Counted from the stretch's first letter, positions 7,532 through 15,935 are shown. The stretch is 26,004 nucleotides of DNA from an uncultured Lachnospiraceae bacterium (GCA_948665105.1 CAPNGW010000005.1:1-26004); one strand, 5' to 3'. Notes: generated by a model not told the origin, from the letters alone. Numbers and translations are program-made.

Positions 7532-9370
7532 TTATTTTTGTTCTCCCGGAAGAACGATTGTTGATATTGTCAGATTCCCTTCCTCCTGGCGGATGGTAAG
7601 CCCGTACTCCTCCCCGTACACCAGCTGAATCCGGCGGTTCACATTGCGAATGCCGATGGAGGTATGCATTCCCTGTCCTTTGGGAATCTTATCCTCATCA
7701 CCCTTTAGGATTCCCTGAATACGTTCCAGCTCCCTGTCGGTAAGACGTTTGCCGGTATTTCGCACCTCCACAAACACCCTGCCCTCCTTCTGATACACGC
7801 ACACCTTAATGCTGGCGTTCTTCACCGCTTCCACCCCATGGACCACGGCATTTTCCACCAGAGGCTGGAGAATTAAGGGCGGGACCATTCGTTGATTTAA
7901 GTCCTCGTCAATCTCTTTCTCAATCTGCAACCGCTGTCCGAACCGCATGGACATAATATAGAAATAAGCGTCGATACAGCGAAGCTCCTCCCAGAGAGGA
8001 ATCTCCTTCACGTTGGCCCGGTTCATCCTATAATCCAGCACAGTGCCAAGGGACTCAATCATCCGGGACACCACCGTGTCCTCATTCATCCGGGCCTGCC
8101 AGTTCATCATCTCTAAGGTATTATTTAAGAAATGTGGATTGATTTGGGCCTGCAAGGCGGATATCTGAGCATCCTTCCTGGCCAGCTTTTCCGTATAAAA
8201 AGAATCGAACAGGGTTTTCACCTGGGCTGACATGCTGTTGAAGGAGTCCTTCAGGTAATCAAATTCCTCATTGGGCATGTCTTCCCCGTCAATCTGCACG
8301 CCGATATTTCCCTGCTCCATTTCCCGGGAGGCCTCAATCAGCTTCCCGATAGGTCTTTGAATCTGCTGCTTCAAAAAGAAAATGCAATAGATAATCACCG
8401 GCAGGAACAAAAGAAGCATGATAATTACAATTTCATACAGGTCATAGAGACTGGAATAGATTTCCCGCCGCTGGGCCAGAGTCAGGATGCCCATGTGGTA
8501 AGTATCAAATTGCTTCTGGCAGAGGTATCCGTTATAAGTGCGGCTCTCCTCTCGAATAACGGTCCCGTCTGCAGATACGTCATAATGCTCCAAAAGGCTG
8601 GCTATAAGCTCTTCCTCCTGCTTAAAAGCTTCCTCCTTTTCTATCGGCAGTACCTTCGACACCGCTTCTTCCTCTCTGCTCTGCCGACCCGAAAAAGTCA
8701 AAATGTCTTCCTTGTCATCAATGCACACCACCAGCTTCTCCCGGAAGTCCCTGGGAATGTCCTTGAACACCTGATTCTTGTCAAGCTCCACCACCAGAGT
8801 CCCAAAATGCTCGTAATCCGTAGTAGTATACAGATTTCGGATAATGAATATCCGCCCGTCGATTACCTTCACATGGGTATAGTTGGAGCCTCCTTCTATG
8901 ATTTTAAGAACACTGCCGTTAATATCCTCCATGTAGCTGTTGTAGGAAGCCCCAATCCGGGAGGAATAGCTGTCCGGGCGCTCCTTTCCCCTCTGGTAAA
9001 AGGCATACAGGTGAAAGCGCTCATCCAGATAGAATTTCCCCTTAAGGCTGCTGCCCACCTCCATCAGGTAAGTGTTCTCGTCAATCTGTCCCTTCCGGTA
9101 GCTGTTCCACAGTGATTCCCAGCTTCGTTCATAGGAGGGACGCTGGCACATGGTGATGGCATCCCCAATCCGAATGGAAGCAAAGGACAGCACGTTGGAC
9201 AATTTGTCCTCCATGACGTCCTCGCTCTTCTTAATAATTCCCTCCTGGTAGGATACTGTGGTGAATATAAAAAACAACAATACCGGCACCGCCCAGCAAA
9301 GAATAATGAAATATATGATTCTGCGTTTCAACGACCCAGGCTTTATGAATTTTTTCAGGATACCTTTCAT
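7532..9370 (-). CDS. YesM-type sensor histidine kinase
   Basis: This 612-residue membrane kinase has a first membrane helix at about 18-40, an extracellular sensor region at about 41-310 and a second helix at about 313-333. A HAMP linker follows (about 334-390), then a His_kinase domain with the phosphorylated H413 in QAQINPHFLNNTLE and a HATPase domain with an N-box near 497-512 (PPLILQPLVENAVVHG). The G-box is GMHTSIGIRNVNRRIQLVYG. This is the architecture of YesM-like kinases that sense extracellular sugars and phosphorylate AraC-type YesN regulators. Its partner gene lies at the other end of the ABC genes (3288-4043). It may have its own promoter in the 76-bp gap after the mutase gene. 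The Shine-Dalgarno is only moderate (GAAGGT). Confidence 0.9.
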   Translation of the reverse strand: MKGILKKFIKPGSLKRRIIYFIILCWAVPVLLFFIFTTVSYQEGIIKKSEDVMEDKLSNVLSFASIRIGDAITMCQRPSYERSWESLWNSYRKGQIDENTYLMEVGSSLKGKFYLDERFHLYAFYQRGKERPDSYSSRIGASYNSYMEDINGSVLKIIEGGSNYTHVKVIDGRIFIIRNLYTTTDYEHFGTLVVELDKNQVFKDIPRDFREKLVVCIDDKEDILTFSGRQSREEEAVSKVLPIEKEEAFKQEEELIASLLEHYDVSADGTVIREESRTYNGYLCQKQFDTYHMGILTLAQRREIYSSLYDLYEIVIIMLLLFLPVIIYCIFFLKQQIQRPIGKLIEASREMEQGNIGVQIDGEDMPNEEFDYLKDSFNSMSAQVKTLFDSFYTEKLARKDAQISALQAQINPHFLNNTLEMMNWQARMNEDTVVSRMIESLGTVLDYRMNRANVKEIPLWEELRCIDAYFYIMSMRFGQRLQIEKEIDEDLNQRMVPPLILQPLVENAVVHGVEAVKNASIKVCVYQKEGRVFVEVRNTGKRLTDRELERIQGILKGDEDKIPKGQGMHTSIGIRNVNRRIQLVYGEEYGLTIRQEEGNLTISTIVLPGEQK

Positions 9371-9423
9371 GGCTTATGTACCTTCTCTTTGGTTTTGGAG
9401 AATTGGATTAAAATCTTACATTC

Positions 9424-9452
9424 ATTATAGTGAACTCTTATTTCTTCTACAA
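9424..9452 (-). promoter_or_regulatory. Candidate internal promoter for the kinase gene
   Basis: On the minus strand TTGTAG (9452-9447) and a perfect TATAAT (9429-9424) are separated by 17 bp. The -35 half overlaps the stop codon of the phosphohexomutase gene. It would give the kinase constitutive low-level expression independent of the phosphorylase promoter, as is usual for sensor genes. Confidence 0.45.
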
Positions 9453-10859
9453 GTTTAGGAATTGCTCAAAGAGCCCGCAGATGCTTTTTGCATCCTCCGC
9501 CTTTGGCATTTCACAGAAAATCCGAAGGAGCGGCTCCGTACCCGAGAACCGGGCGATAACCCATCCACCGTTTTTAAAGTATACCTTACTGCCGTCAAGA
9601 TAGGACACCTTCTCCACCTCAAAGGGCAAATCCGGCAGACGCTTCTCCTCCATAAGGGTCCTTTGCATCTCTGCTTTTTTCTCCTGGGTAAATTTGTAGT
9701 CCCTCTCCTCCATGTAGATATCGCCACACTCCCTTTTGATTTCCTCCATAATTCCGGACAGCCGCTTGCCGGTGACGGCAATCATTTCCACCAGCAGCAC
9801 GGCGGCGTAAATGCCGTCCTTTCCACTGATTTGCCCCTTCACGGCCAGCCCTCCGGAGGATTCTCCGCCGATGATGGCGTTTGTTTCCTGCATTTTGGCA
9901 GAGATGTACTTAAAGCCCACAGGAACCTCATAGCAGGCCTCTCCAAAGGAGGAGGCCACCTTATCCAGCATATGGGTAGTGGCGATGTTTCGCACCACCG
10001 GGCCCCTAAGGCCCTTGTGTCTCACCAGATAGTAGTACAGCAACACCAGAATGTCATTGGGGTGCAGGAATCTTCCGGTGTCATCAATGATTCCGATACG
10101 GTCCGCGTCCCCGTCCGTGGCAATGCCGATGTCACAGCTCTTCTCTATCACATAGGTCTGCAGGGAGCGCAGGGTGGCGGCAGACGGGGAAGGCAGCTTT
10201 CCGCCGAATAAGGTATCGTGACGCTCATGGATGGTGTTCACCTCGCAACGTGCTGTCATAAGAATGGTCTTTAAGGAGGTCTCGCTGACACCATACATGG
10301 GGTCCAGGGCGATTTTTAAGCCGGCCTCTCGTATTGCCTCCATGTCCACTGCCGAAATAATACTGTCCAGGTATTCATTTAAGGGATAGATTTCCGTAAT
10401 CAGTCCGGCCTTTTTACCCTCCTCATACTCCAACTTCACGATATCTGTAGGCGCAATATCCTGAATGTAATCCTCAATGTCCTTTGTTTCAATTTCATCT
10501 GCATCCCGGCCCCCGGCTGTGAAAACCTTGACCCCGTTATAAATTGCCGGGTTATGGCTGGCAGTTATCATCATTCCGTAAGGAAATCCGTGGTTTTTTA
10601 CGTAATACATCACCAGCGGTGTGGGTGAGGATTTGTTGATGAGATACGCCCGAATCTTCTCTCCGGCAAAAACCTCCGCCGTCCACTGCATGGCCTCCTT
10701 GGCCAGAAATCTCCGGTCGTAGCCCAGAACCACACCCTTATCCGCCACGCCTTCATTTTTCATTTTCCGTGCCATCCCCAAGGCCAGAATCTGAATATTC
10801 TCCTTGGTAAAATCTTCTCCTATGACAGCTCTCCAGCCGCCGGTTCCGAATTTAATCAT
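9447..10859 (-). CDS. Alpha-phosphohexomutase (candidate GlcNAc-1-P/glucose-1-P mutase)
   Basis: This 470-residue phosphoglucomutase/phosphomannomutase-family enzyme interconverts sugar 1- and 6-phosphates. It has all four active-site signatures: phosphoserine S101 in TASHNP, the Mg loop DGDADR (249-254), the sugar-specificity loop GGESSGG (331-337), and the phosphate-binding loop RFSGTEPLLR (437-446). The start is fixed by AGGAGG seven bases before the ATG. It lies 14 bp after the GH94 phosphorylase gene and so almost certainly processes that enzyme's product. If the product is GlcNAc-1-P it would make GlcNAc-6-P; if glucose-1-P, glucose-6-P. From memory, Vibrio chitin-utilisation loci pair a chitobiose phosphorylase with a very similar mutase. 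That supports the first option but does not prove it. Confidence 0.85.
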   Translation of the reverse strand: MIKFGTGGWRAVIGEDFTKENIQILALGMARKMKNEGVADKGVVLGYDRRFLAKEAMQWTAEVFAGEKIRAYLINKSSPTPLVMYYVKNHGFPYGMMITASHNPAIYNGVKVFTAGGRDADEIETKDIEDYIQDIAPTDIVKLEYEEGKKAGLITEIYPLNEYLDSIISAVDMEAIREAGLKIALDPMYGVSETSLKTILMTARCEVNTIHERHDTLFGGKLPSPSAATLRSLQTYVIEKSCDIGIATDGDADRIGIIDDTGRFLHPNDILVLLYYYLVRHKGLRGPVVRNIATTHMLDKVASSFGEACYEVPVGFKYISAKMQETNAIIGGESSGGLAVKGQISGKDGIYAAVLLVEMIAVTGKRLSGIMEEIKRECGDIYMEERDYKFTQEKKAEMQRTLMEEKRLPDLPFEVEKVSYLDGSKVYFKNGGWVIARFSGTEPLLRIFCEMPKAEDAKSICGLFEQFLNL

Positions 10860-10873
10860 GCTCTGTCCTCCTT

Positions 10874-13264
10874 TTATCCCATGACAACCTTCACGTTATG
10901 TACACTTCCAGCCTCCTGGGGGGGAATCAGCTCCACTGCTTCCCCGTCCAGGTAAAGCTCCTTCACACCTTTGCTCACATGCCCGGGATTTTTCACCTCA
11001 ATGAGATATCTGGCTCCCCGCCACTCCCTCTGTGCCGTGAAGCCTTCCCACTCCGCCGGAATGCAGGGGTCAAGCTCCAGCCAATCGAACTGCGGCCGTA
11101 TCCCCAGCATATACCGGGTGGCAGAAAAATATGCCCAACCCCCGGTTCCCGTCATAAAGGGGTGTCTGGCCCGCCCAAAAGCGGTATGGTCCCGGCCCAC
11201 CACAAACTGACAGTAGGAGTAGGGCTCCGCCTGGCGAATCTCAATCCTATCGTTCTGATTGTATGGGCAAAGAGCGTCATAGAATTTTATGGCCCGATTT
11301 CCCCGCCCCAGCATGCATTCCGCCGCCCATGCCCATGGATTGGGATGGCTGAAAATAGCTCCGTTTTCCTTAAGACCCGGATACACCCGGGTGACAAAGC
11401 CGATATCGTCGTCGGGCTCTGTGTAGGAAGGGGCGTTAAGCTGAAGTCCGAAATTGGTGAACAGATATTTATCCACACTGTCCATGGCTTTCCTGGCCTG
11501 CTCCTTAGATGCCGCCCCGGACAGCACTGCCCAGGCATTGGACTCCAGATGGATTTTTCCCTCCTGGTCCTCCATGGTACCAATTTTCCTGCCGTTTTTG
11601 GTAATGCCCCGGATGAACCATTCCTCATCCCAGAGCTTTTCCTGGCAGACTTGTTTTACATTGTCCCGCATTGCCTCATACCGGGTGACATCCTCACCCT
11701 TGCCCAGATATTTTGCTGTCTCAATAAAATGTCCCAGGGCCCAGAAGTGAAGAAAGCTCACCAGGGCGCTCTCTCCACCTCCCAGGTTCAGGCAGTCGTT
11801 CCAGTCTGCCCGAAGCCCCTTGCAGATACCGCTGTCTCCCACCTGTTGGGCAGAGAAATCCAGAATCCGTTTCATGTGCTGGTAAACCGTGCCTTCACCA
11901 CCGTCGGCGTATGTAATAATCTCCTCCAGAAACTCCGTCTCACCGGTCTCCTTCACGTACTCTGTAATAGCGGCCACCAGCCAGAGCGCGTCGTCGGAGC
12001 AGGCATCCTCAATGCCGTGTATCATATCCTCCCCTCTGAGACTGGGAATTACGGTGGGAGATTTAAAGGGCTTTATCTGCCTCTCCGGCTCAGACCATTC
12101 CGGCTGGAACAGATGCAGTCCGTACCCTGCATTGGTGAGTCCTCGAAGGAGCTCCACCAGACGCTGTCGGCATTTTTCCGGGTTGGAATGTGGAATGGTC
12201 ATTGCATCCTGGGCTGTGTCCCGGTATCCCAGGCCGGTACGCCCTCCCACCTCAATGAACGAGGCAAATCTGGAGAACATAACGTTAATCTCCGCCTGAT
12301 AGAGATTCCAGGTATTGATCATGGTATTCATGGCCTCACTGGGAGTCTGAATCTGAAGCTTTGCAAACTTCTCTTCCCAGAAATTTCTAAGCTCCACATA
12401 CACCTTATCCACTGCTTCCACTTGTGAATATTTGGCCCGCATAAGCCTTCCGGCCTCACGGTTTCCTTCTCCCAGCATGAATATGAGGCGCACTTCCTCC
12501 CCGGGCTTTAAGGTGATGTTCTTCTGAAGCACACCGCAATGGTTCCCGCCTTTTTCATAAGAGTTAAAGCACTCACCCCGCTCCACAGCCTTTGGGTTGT
12601 TCTCCGTGCGGTAGCTTCCCAGAAAGGTGTCCCGAAGGCAGTCGAAGCCGTCCGGTACAAAATTTCCGGTGAAATACTGATATCCGAATTCCTCATAAAA
12701 TAAGTCATGCTCGATAATGCCACACTTGTAACTGGAGCCCGCCGCATACAGGCTCATCTGGTAATTCTGGTTGTCCATGAGGATGTGATGAAAGGAAAAT
12801 TCCAGATAGGAGAAGATATTAAGCTTCCGCTCCCTGGTGTCATTGTTTTTAATTTTTACATCCCACAGCTCCACGGGATCCTCCCTGGGAACCACCAGAG
12901 TCTGTTCTGCGTGAATCCTCTTGTAATCGCAGGAATAGGTGGTGTAGCTCATGCCATGGCGGCAGGTATATTCAGCCTCATCAAGGGGCTTACCCACCGG
13001 CTGCCAGGAAACACTCCAGTAATCCCCATCCTCCTCATCTCGCAGATAAACATAGTGGCCGGGACGGTCCATGGGGACAGCGTTTGCCCGAAACCGGGTG
13101 ATGCGGTGATACTCCGGCGTCCGGTAAAATGCGTATCCTCCGGCAGTCTGATTCACCACCACCGCCAAATCCTTGACACCCAGGTAGTTGGTCCAGGAGA
13201 CGGGTACATCCACCCTCTCAATTACATATTCTCTTTTCTCATTATCAAAGTATCCGTACTTCAT
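10874..13264 (-). CDS. GH94 disaccharide phosphorylase, N,N'-diacetylchitobiose phosphorylase-like
   Basis: This 796-residue cytoplasmic enzyme cleaves a beta-linked disaccharide with phosphate to a sugar 1-phosphate plus a free sugar. It begins MKYGYFDNEKREYV and has the catalytic motif LRADWNDCLNLGGGE, with the expected general acid at D490. Phosphate-site motifs of the family are GAIFSHPNPWAW (635-646) and MTGTGGWAYF (704-713). FASFIEVGGRTGLGYRDTAQDA, here split as 332-345 and 346-354, and the RPGHYVYLRDEE region resemble Vibrio chitobiose phosphorylase more than cellobiose phosphorylase as I remember them. The start at 13264 has AGGGGGAA upstream; an in-frame extension to 13333 adds 23 atypical residues and crosses the promoter, so I reject it. 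It heads the carbohydrate operon. The exact substrate is inference. Confidence 0.85.
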   Translation of the reverse strand: MKYGYFDNEKREYVIERVDVPVSWTNYLGVKDLAVVVNQTAGGYAFYRTPEYHRITRFRANAVPMDRPGHYVYLRDEEDGDYWSVSWQPVGKPLDEAEYTCRHGMSYTTYSCDYKRIHAEQTLVVPREDPVELWDVKIKNNDTRERKLNIFSYLEFSFHHILMDNQNYQMSLYAAGSSYKCGIIEHDLFYEEFGYQYFTGNFVPDGFDCLRDTFLGSYRTENNPKAVERGECFNSYEKGGNHCGVLQKNITLKPGEEVRLIFMLGEGNREAGRLMRAKYSQVEAVDKVYVELRNFWEEKFAKLQIQTPSEAMNTMINTWNLYQAEINVMFSRFASFIEVGGRTGLGYRDTAQDAMTIPHSNPEKCRQRLVELLRGLTNAGYGLHLFQPEWSEPERQIKPFKSPTVIPSLRGEDMIHGIEDACSDDALWLVAAITEYVKETGETEFLEEIITYADGGEGTVYQHMKRILDFSAQQVGDSGICKGLRADWNDCLNLGGGESALVSFLHFWALGHFIETAKYLGKGEDVTRYEAMRDNVKQVCQEKLWDEEWFIRGITKNGRKIGTMEDQEGKIHLESNAWAVLSGAASKEQARKAMDSVDKYLFTNFGLQLNAPSYTEPDDDIGFVTRVYPGLKENGAIFSHPNPWAWAAECMLGRGNRAIKFYDALCPYNQNDRIEIRQAEPYSYCQFVVGRDHTAFGRARHPFMTGTGGWAYFSATRYMLGIRPQFDWLELDPCIPAEWEGFTAQREWRGARYLIEVKNPGHVSKGVKELYLDGEAVELIPPQEAGSVHNVKVVMG

Positions 13265-13297
13265 ATTGAAATTCCCCCTGATTTTTACTTTAAGTTC

Positions 13298-13339
13298 ATT
13301 ATAAGACAGGGGCCTGGCTTTTCGTATTGCCACGCGTGG
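13298..13339 (-). promoter_or_regulatory. Promoter -10 and upstream palindrome for the GH94 operon
   Basis: On the minus strand a perfect TATAAT (13303-13298) lies 33 bp before the GH94 start. No good -35 box is found at normal spacing. A perfect 10-bp palindrome CCACGCGTGG (13330-13339) is centred about 43 bp upstream of the expected transcription start, where a class II activator would sit. The gap from 13265 to 13482 holds only this promoter and that of the divergent lipoprotein gene. Confidence 0.4.
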
Positions 13340-13421
13340 GATATTTTGTACATTGTTGTCAGGATAAACGAACGGGGCTGTCAGCTTCCATTTCAGCCAA
13401 AAAGAATGTCGTATGAAAAGG

Positions 13422-13450
13422 TTGTTGAAATGGATATACTATGATAAAAT
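13422..13450 (+). promoter_or_regulatory. Weak candidate promoter for the lipoprotein gene
   Basis: TTGTTG (13422-13427) and TAAAAT (13445-13450) are spaced 17 bp apart, 33 bp before the ATG. An overlapping TATGAT (13440-13445) is a second possible -10 box without a well-spaced -35. The assignment is tentative. Confidence 0.25.
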
Positions 13451-13482
13451 GCAGGTAACAGTTGACAATAAGGAGATTCCTC

Positions 13483-14121
13483 ATGAGAAAAATAATGCCC
13501 GTGATTCTTGCGCTTTGCTTGATTTTGGCCGCGTTATCCGGCTGTGGCAGGTCAAAGCCCACAGCGGCGGATTCGGTGAAAGCTATTTATGATTTATATA
13601 TCCACAGAGAATTTTCAGGAGTCTCCTCCCTTGGTATGACGGAGAGGCAATTCCAGGAAGCCATAAAAGCCTATGACGATGCCCTGGCAGAAACCATACG
13701 TACCAATTTCGCTGTCAGCGGGCTGGAAATCGATGAGGAAACTATTTCTGAGATTTGTCAGGCAAGGGCAACTGCTCTGGCCACCATGGAAGCAGATTTT
13801 ACGGTGGTTTCCGAGAAAAACGACACTGCAACAGTTAAGGTGTCCACCACTTATTTCGACGAAGTGGCACTGGATACCGACGCAGCCTATTCCGCCAGAG
13901 AGGATGCAGATGCGGCTGGCTTTACGGACTATGACGCATACCGTGATTTTCTGATGGAGCACTATACACAGAATCTTATCGACGGCTACCATGCTGTATC
14001 TCCTTCTCCGGAGCGAAAGGACTTTACCGTGGAATGCACCATCATCAACAACACCTGGATTCCTCAAGATATGGCTGCCTTTGGCAACCGGCTGGGACAG
14101 GTGATGGCCGGACAGGAATAA
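13483..14121 (+). CDS. Small lipoprotein of unknown function
   Basis: This is a 212-residue exported lipoprotein. A short basic start (MRKIM) and hydrophobic segment end in the lipobox ALSGC, with lipidated C21. The remainder is a mature domain rich in Asp, Ala and Thr with no catalytic motif that I recognise. It loosely resembles small clostridial and streptococcal lipoproteins of DUF5105/DUF4878 type, but I would not assign a family firmly. I chose the ATG at 13483 because AAGGAGA is seven bases upstream. An in-frame TTG at 13462 would place that site inside the coding region. It is divergent from the GH94 operon and converges on the LRR gene, with hairpins between them. Confidence 0.75.
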   Translation: MRKIMPVILALCLILAALSGCGRSKPTAADSVKAIYDLYIHREFSGVSSLGMTERQFQEAIKAYDDALAETIRTNFAVSGLEIDEETISEICQARATALATMEADFTVVSEKNDTATVKVSTTYFDEVALDTDAAYSAREDADAAGFTDYDAYRDFLMEHYTQNLIDGYHAVSPSPERKDFTVECTIINNTWIPQDMAAFGNRLGQVMAGQE

Positions 14122-14146
14122 AGTAAAAAGCTCCAAAAGAACACAG

Positions 14147-14221
14147 GAGGGCATTGCTTATGCAACTGCCCTCTTGGTTATTTATGACAATGGAAAACTG
14201 CCCACGCATATTTTCCATTGT
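14147..14221. terminator. Two hairpins between convergent genes, probable bidirectional terminator
   Basis: The first hairpin is GAGGGCA-TTGC (14147-14157) pairing with GCAA-C-TGCCCTC (14162-14173) with one bulged C, followed by TTGGTTATTT. The second pairs ACAATGGAAAA (14187-14197) with TTTTCCATTGT (14211-14221) and runs into TTTCCTTCT on the plus strand. Neither has a long unbroken U run. Their position between the convergent lipoprotein and LRR genes makes a terminator role likely. Confidence 0.5.
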
Positions 14222-14246
14222 TTTCCTTCTGATATTTTCAGTTCTA

Positions 14247-15902
14247 TTAGTTATTCTTTTTCTTATCTTCCACATTGCGTCTGGAAACCAACAGGTAGAC
14301 TCCCACCAACAAAACTCCTGCAAACAGGAAGTATTTGGCATCAATCCGGTCTGCGGTCTTTGGCGTCTGGTCCTTCACATGTTCGTCTCCGGTGGCTCCA
14401 TTTACATTGTCGGTCTTGTTGCCTCCACCTGTGTTGGTATTGCCTCCATTGCCGGTATTATTTCCATTATTGGTGTTATTACCGTTGCCGGAATTATTTC
14501 CGTTGTTATCTCCATTGCCAGGATTATTTCCGTTGTTATCCCCATTACCGGGATTATTTCCATTGTTATCCCCATCGCCGGGATTGTTCCCGTTATTATC
14601 TCCATCACCAGGTTTATTTTCATTGCCAGGATTATTCCCGCTGCCATCACCGCCCTCAGGGTCTATGGGGTTCTTGGCGTCTCCCAGGCTTCCTTCAAAG
14701 GGAATAACATTCTCAGTGGCAAAGCGGTGTGCCCAGGAATTGTTATGCCCCTTAATCAAATCCGGGTTCCAGTTGGCCTGTGAGCCGATGGTGGTCACAC
14801 TCTCAGGTATGGTGATGGTCTTGATTCCGCTGTTGGAAAAGGCGTTGTTCTCCAAGGTAGTCACCGTGCTGGGAATGGTCAGTTCTCCCACTGTGAGATT
14901 GTCTGTAAAGGCCATGGAACCCACGGTGGTGCTACTGCCGGCAATAGTCACAGTATCCTTGCCCCCGGGAACATACTCCAGTCGGGTAAGGGATGCATTG
15001 TAGAGGCAGCCGTCATTGGAAGCATATCTGCTGTTGCCGGAAGCCACCGTGATGGAGCCCAGACCGGGACAGCCGGAAAATGCGCTGGTGTCGATACTGG
15101 TGGTACCCGCCGGTATGGAAATGCTGGACAGGCTGTTACAGTTGGCAAAGGCATCCGCCTTGATACTGGCTACGCTTGACGGAATCGTGATACTTCCAAG
15201 GCTGGCACAGCCGGAAAACATCCGTTCCGAGATAGAGGAAAGGGAGCCTCCCAGCTCCACGGAAGACAAACCCGTACAGTCTGCAAAAGCGCCGCCTCCG
15301 ATGCTGGTAACGCTGGAGGGGACAATGATACTGGTTAAACTGCTGCAGCCATAAAAGGCGCTGGTGCCAATGCTGGTAACATTGGGCGAAATAGTGATAT
15401 TTACCAGATTGTTACAGCCATAGAAGGCCTCGGAACCGATGGACGTAATATTGCTCTGCATGGTAACGCTGCTTAAGCTGGTGCAGTTCTTAAATAGCTG
15501 AGAGCTTAAGGAGGACAGGTTGGGATTGGCCGGCAAGCTTACGGACACCAAACTGGGGCAATTGGAAAACGCGCCGGAGCCAATGCTGTTGGCTCCCAAT
15601 ATCTCCACACTGCTTAAGTTGGCACAGCCTGCAAAGGCATTTTCTCCGATACTGGTAACTCCTGCCGGAACAGTCACCGTGACGATGTTTGAATTGGACG
15701 CGAACACATTGCTGGCAATGCTGGTAACCGTATCCGGAATAGTCACATTGGCGTCGCTTCCATTGTAAGCCGTCAGCATGCCGTTGTCGTCAATGTCGAA
15801 GTCCTCCGGGGCCGCCTGGATGTTTATCTTCGCTGACATTGCCAGCAAAATCACCAGCGCCGCTACCGATACTCCTATCCGTTTTATAAAACTGTTCTTC
15901 AT
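14247..15902 (-). CDS. Cell-wall-anchored BspA-like leucine-rich-repeat protein
   Basis: This 551-residue surface protein has a signal peptide (about residues 1-30, ending near INIQA). About twelve LRR_5/BspA-type repeats follow to about residue 370 (pattern 'TSIGxxAFxGCxxLxxIxIPxxV'). Next come a repeat cap (IKGHNNSWAHRFATENVIPF), a low-complexity Asn/Gly/Asp linker of about 80 residues, and a C-terminal sorting signal. The signal is TPKTA (513-517), a hydrophobic helix (FLFAGVLLVGVYLLV) and a basic tail (RRNVEDKKK). The motif resembles the NPQTN/SPKTG-type motifs used by class B sortases more than LPXTG. A class B sortase gene lies 33 bp upstream in the same operon and is the likely anchoring enzyme. 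AGGAGG precedes the ATG by ten bases. BspA-like LRR proteins often bind host matrix or other bacteria; that role is inferred here. Confidence 0.88.
   Translation of the reverse strand: MKNSFIKRIGVSVAALVILLAMSAKINIQAAPEDFDIDDNGMLTAYNGSDANVTIPDTVTSIASNVFASNSNIVTVTVPAGVTSIGENAFAGCANLSSVEILGANSIGSGAFSNCPSLVSVSLPANPNLSSLSSQLFKNCTSLSSVTMQSNITSIGSEAFYGCNNLVNITISPNVTSIGTSAFYGCSSLTSIIVPSSVTSIGGGAFADCTGLSSVELGGSLSSISERMFSGCASLGSITIPSSVASIKADAFANCNSLSSISIPAGTTSIDTSAFSGCPGLGSITVASGNSRYASNDGCLYNASLTRLEYVPGGKDTVTIAGSSTTVGSMAFTDNLTVGELTIPSTVTTLENNAFSNSGIKTITIPESVTTIGSQANWNPDLIKGHNNSWAHRFATENVIPFEGSLGDAKNPIDPEGGDGSGNNPGNENKPGDGDNNGNNPGDGDNNGNNPGNGDNNGNNPGNGDNNGNNSGNGNNTNNGNNTGNGGNTNTGGGNKTDNVNGATGDEHVKDQTPKTADRIDAKYFLFAGVLLVGVYLLVSRRNVEDKKKNN
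14491..14610 (-). repeat. Four tandem 30-bp repeats encoding the Asn/Gly linker
   Basis: Four imperfect 30-bp units (14491-14520, 14521-14550, 14551-14580, 14581-14610) each encode ten residues of the type GNNPG(N/D)GDNN. The unit length is a multiple of three, so gain or loss of a unit keeps the reading frame and would change only the length of the wall-spanning linker of the LRR protein. Weaker related units flank the array. Confidence 0.85.
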
Positions 15903-15935
15903 CCTAAGTAACCTCCTGTTTTATCTCCGTTGCAA

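Noticed and set aside
10898..12427. Long open frame on the plus strand, antisense to the GH94 gene
   Set aside because: It lacks a ribosome site, its protein has no recognisable domain, and it mirrors a well-supported gene. Codon bias in the GH94 gene explains the open frame.
13265..13333. N-terminal extension of the GH94 protein to 13333
   Set aside because: The extra 23 residues do not fit the family, the TATAAT of the promoter would be inside them, and a clear AGGGGGAA precedes the ATG at 13264.
14491..14610. CRISPR-like array
   Set aside because: The 30-bp units are contiguous with no spacers, are imperfect, and are in frame inside the LRR protein gene.
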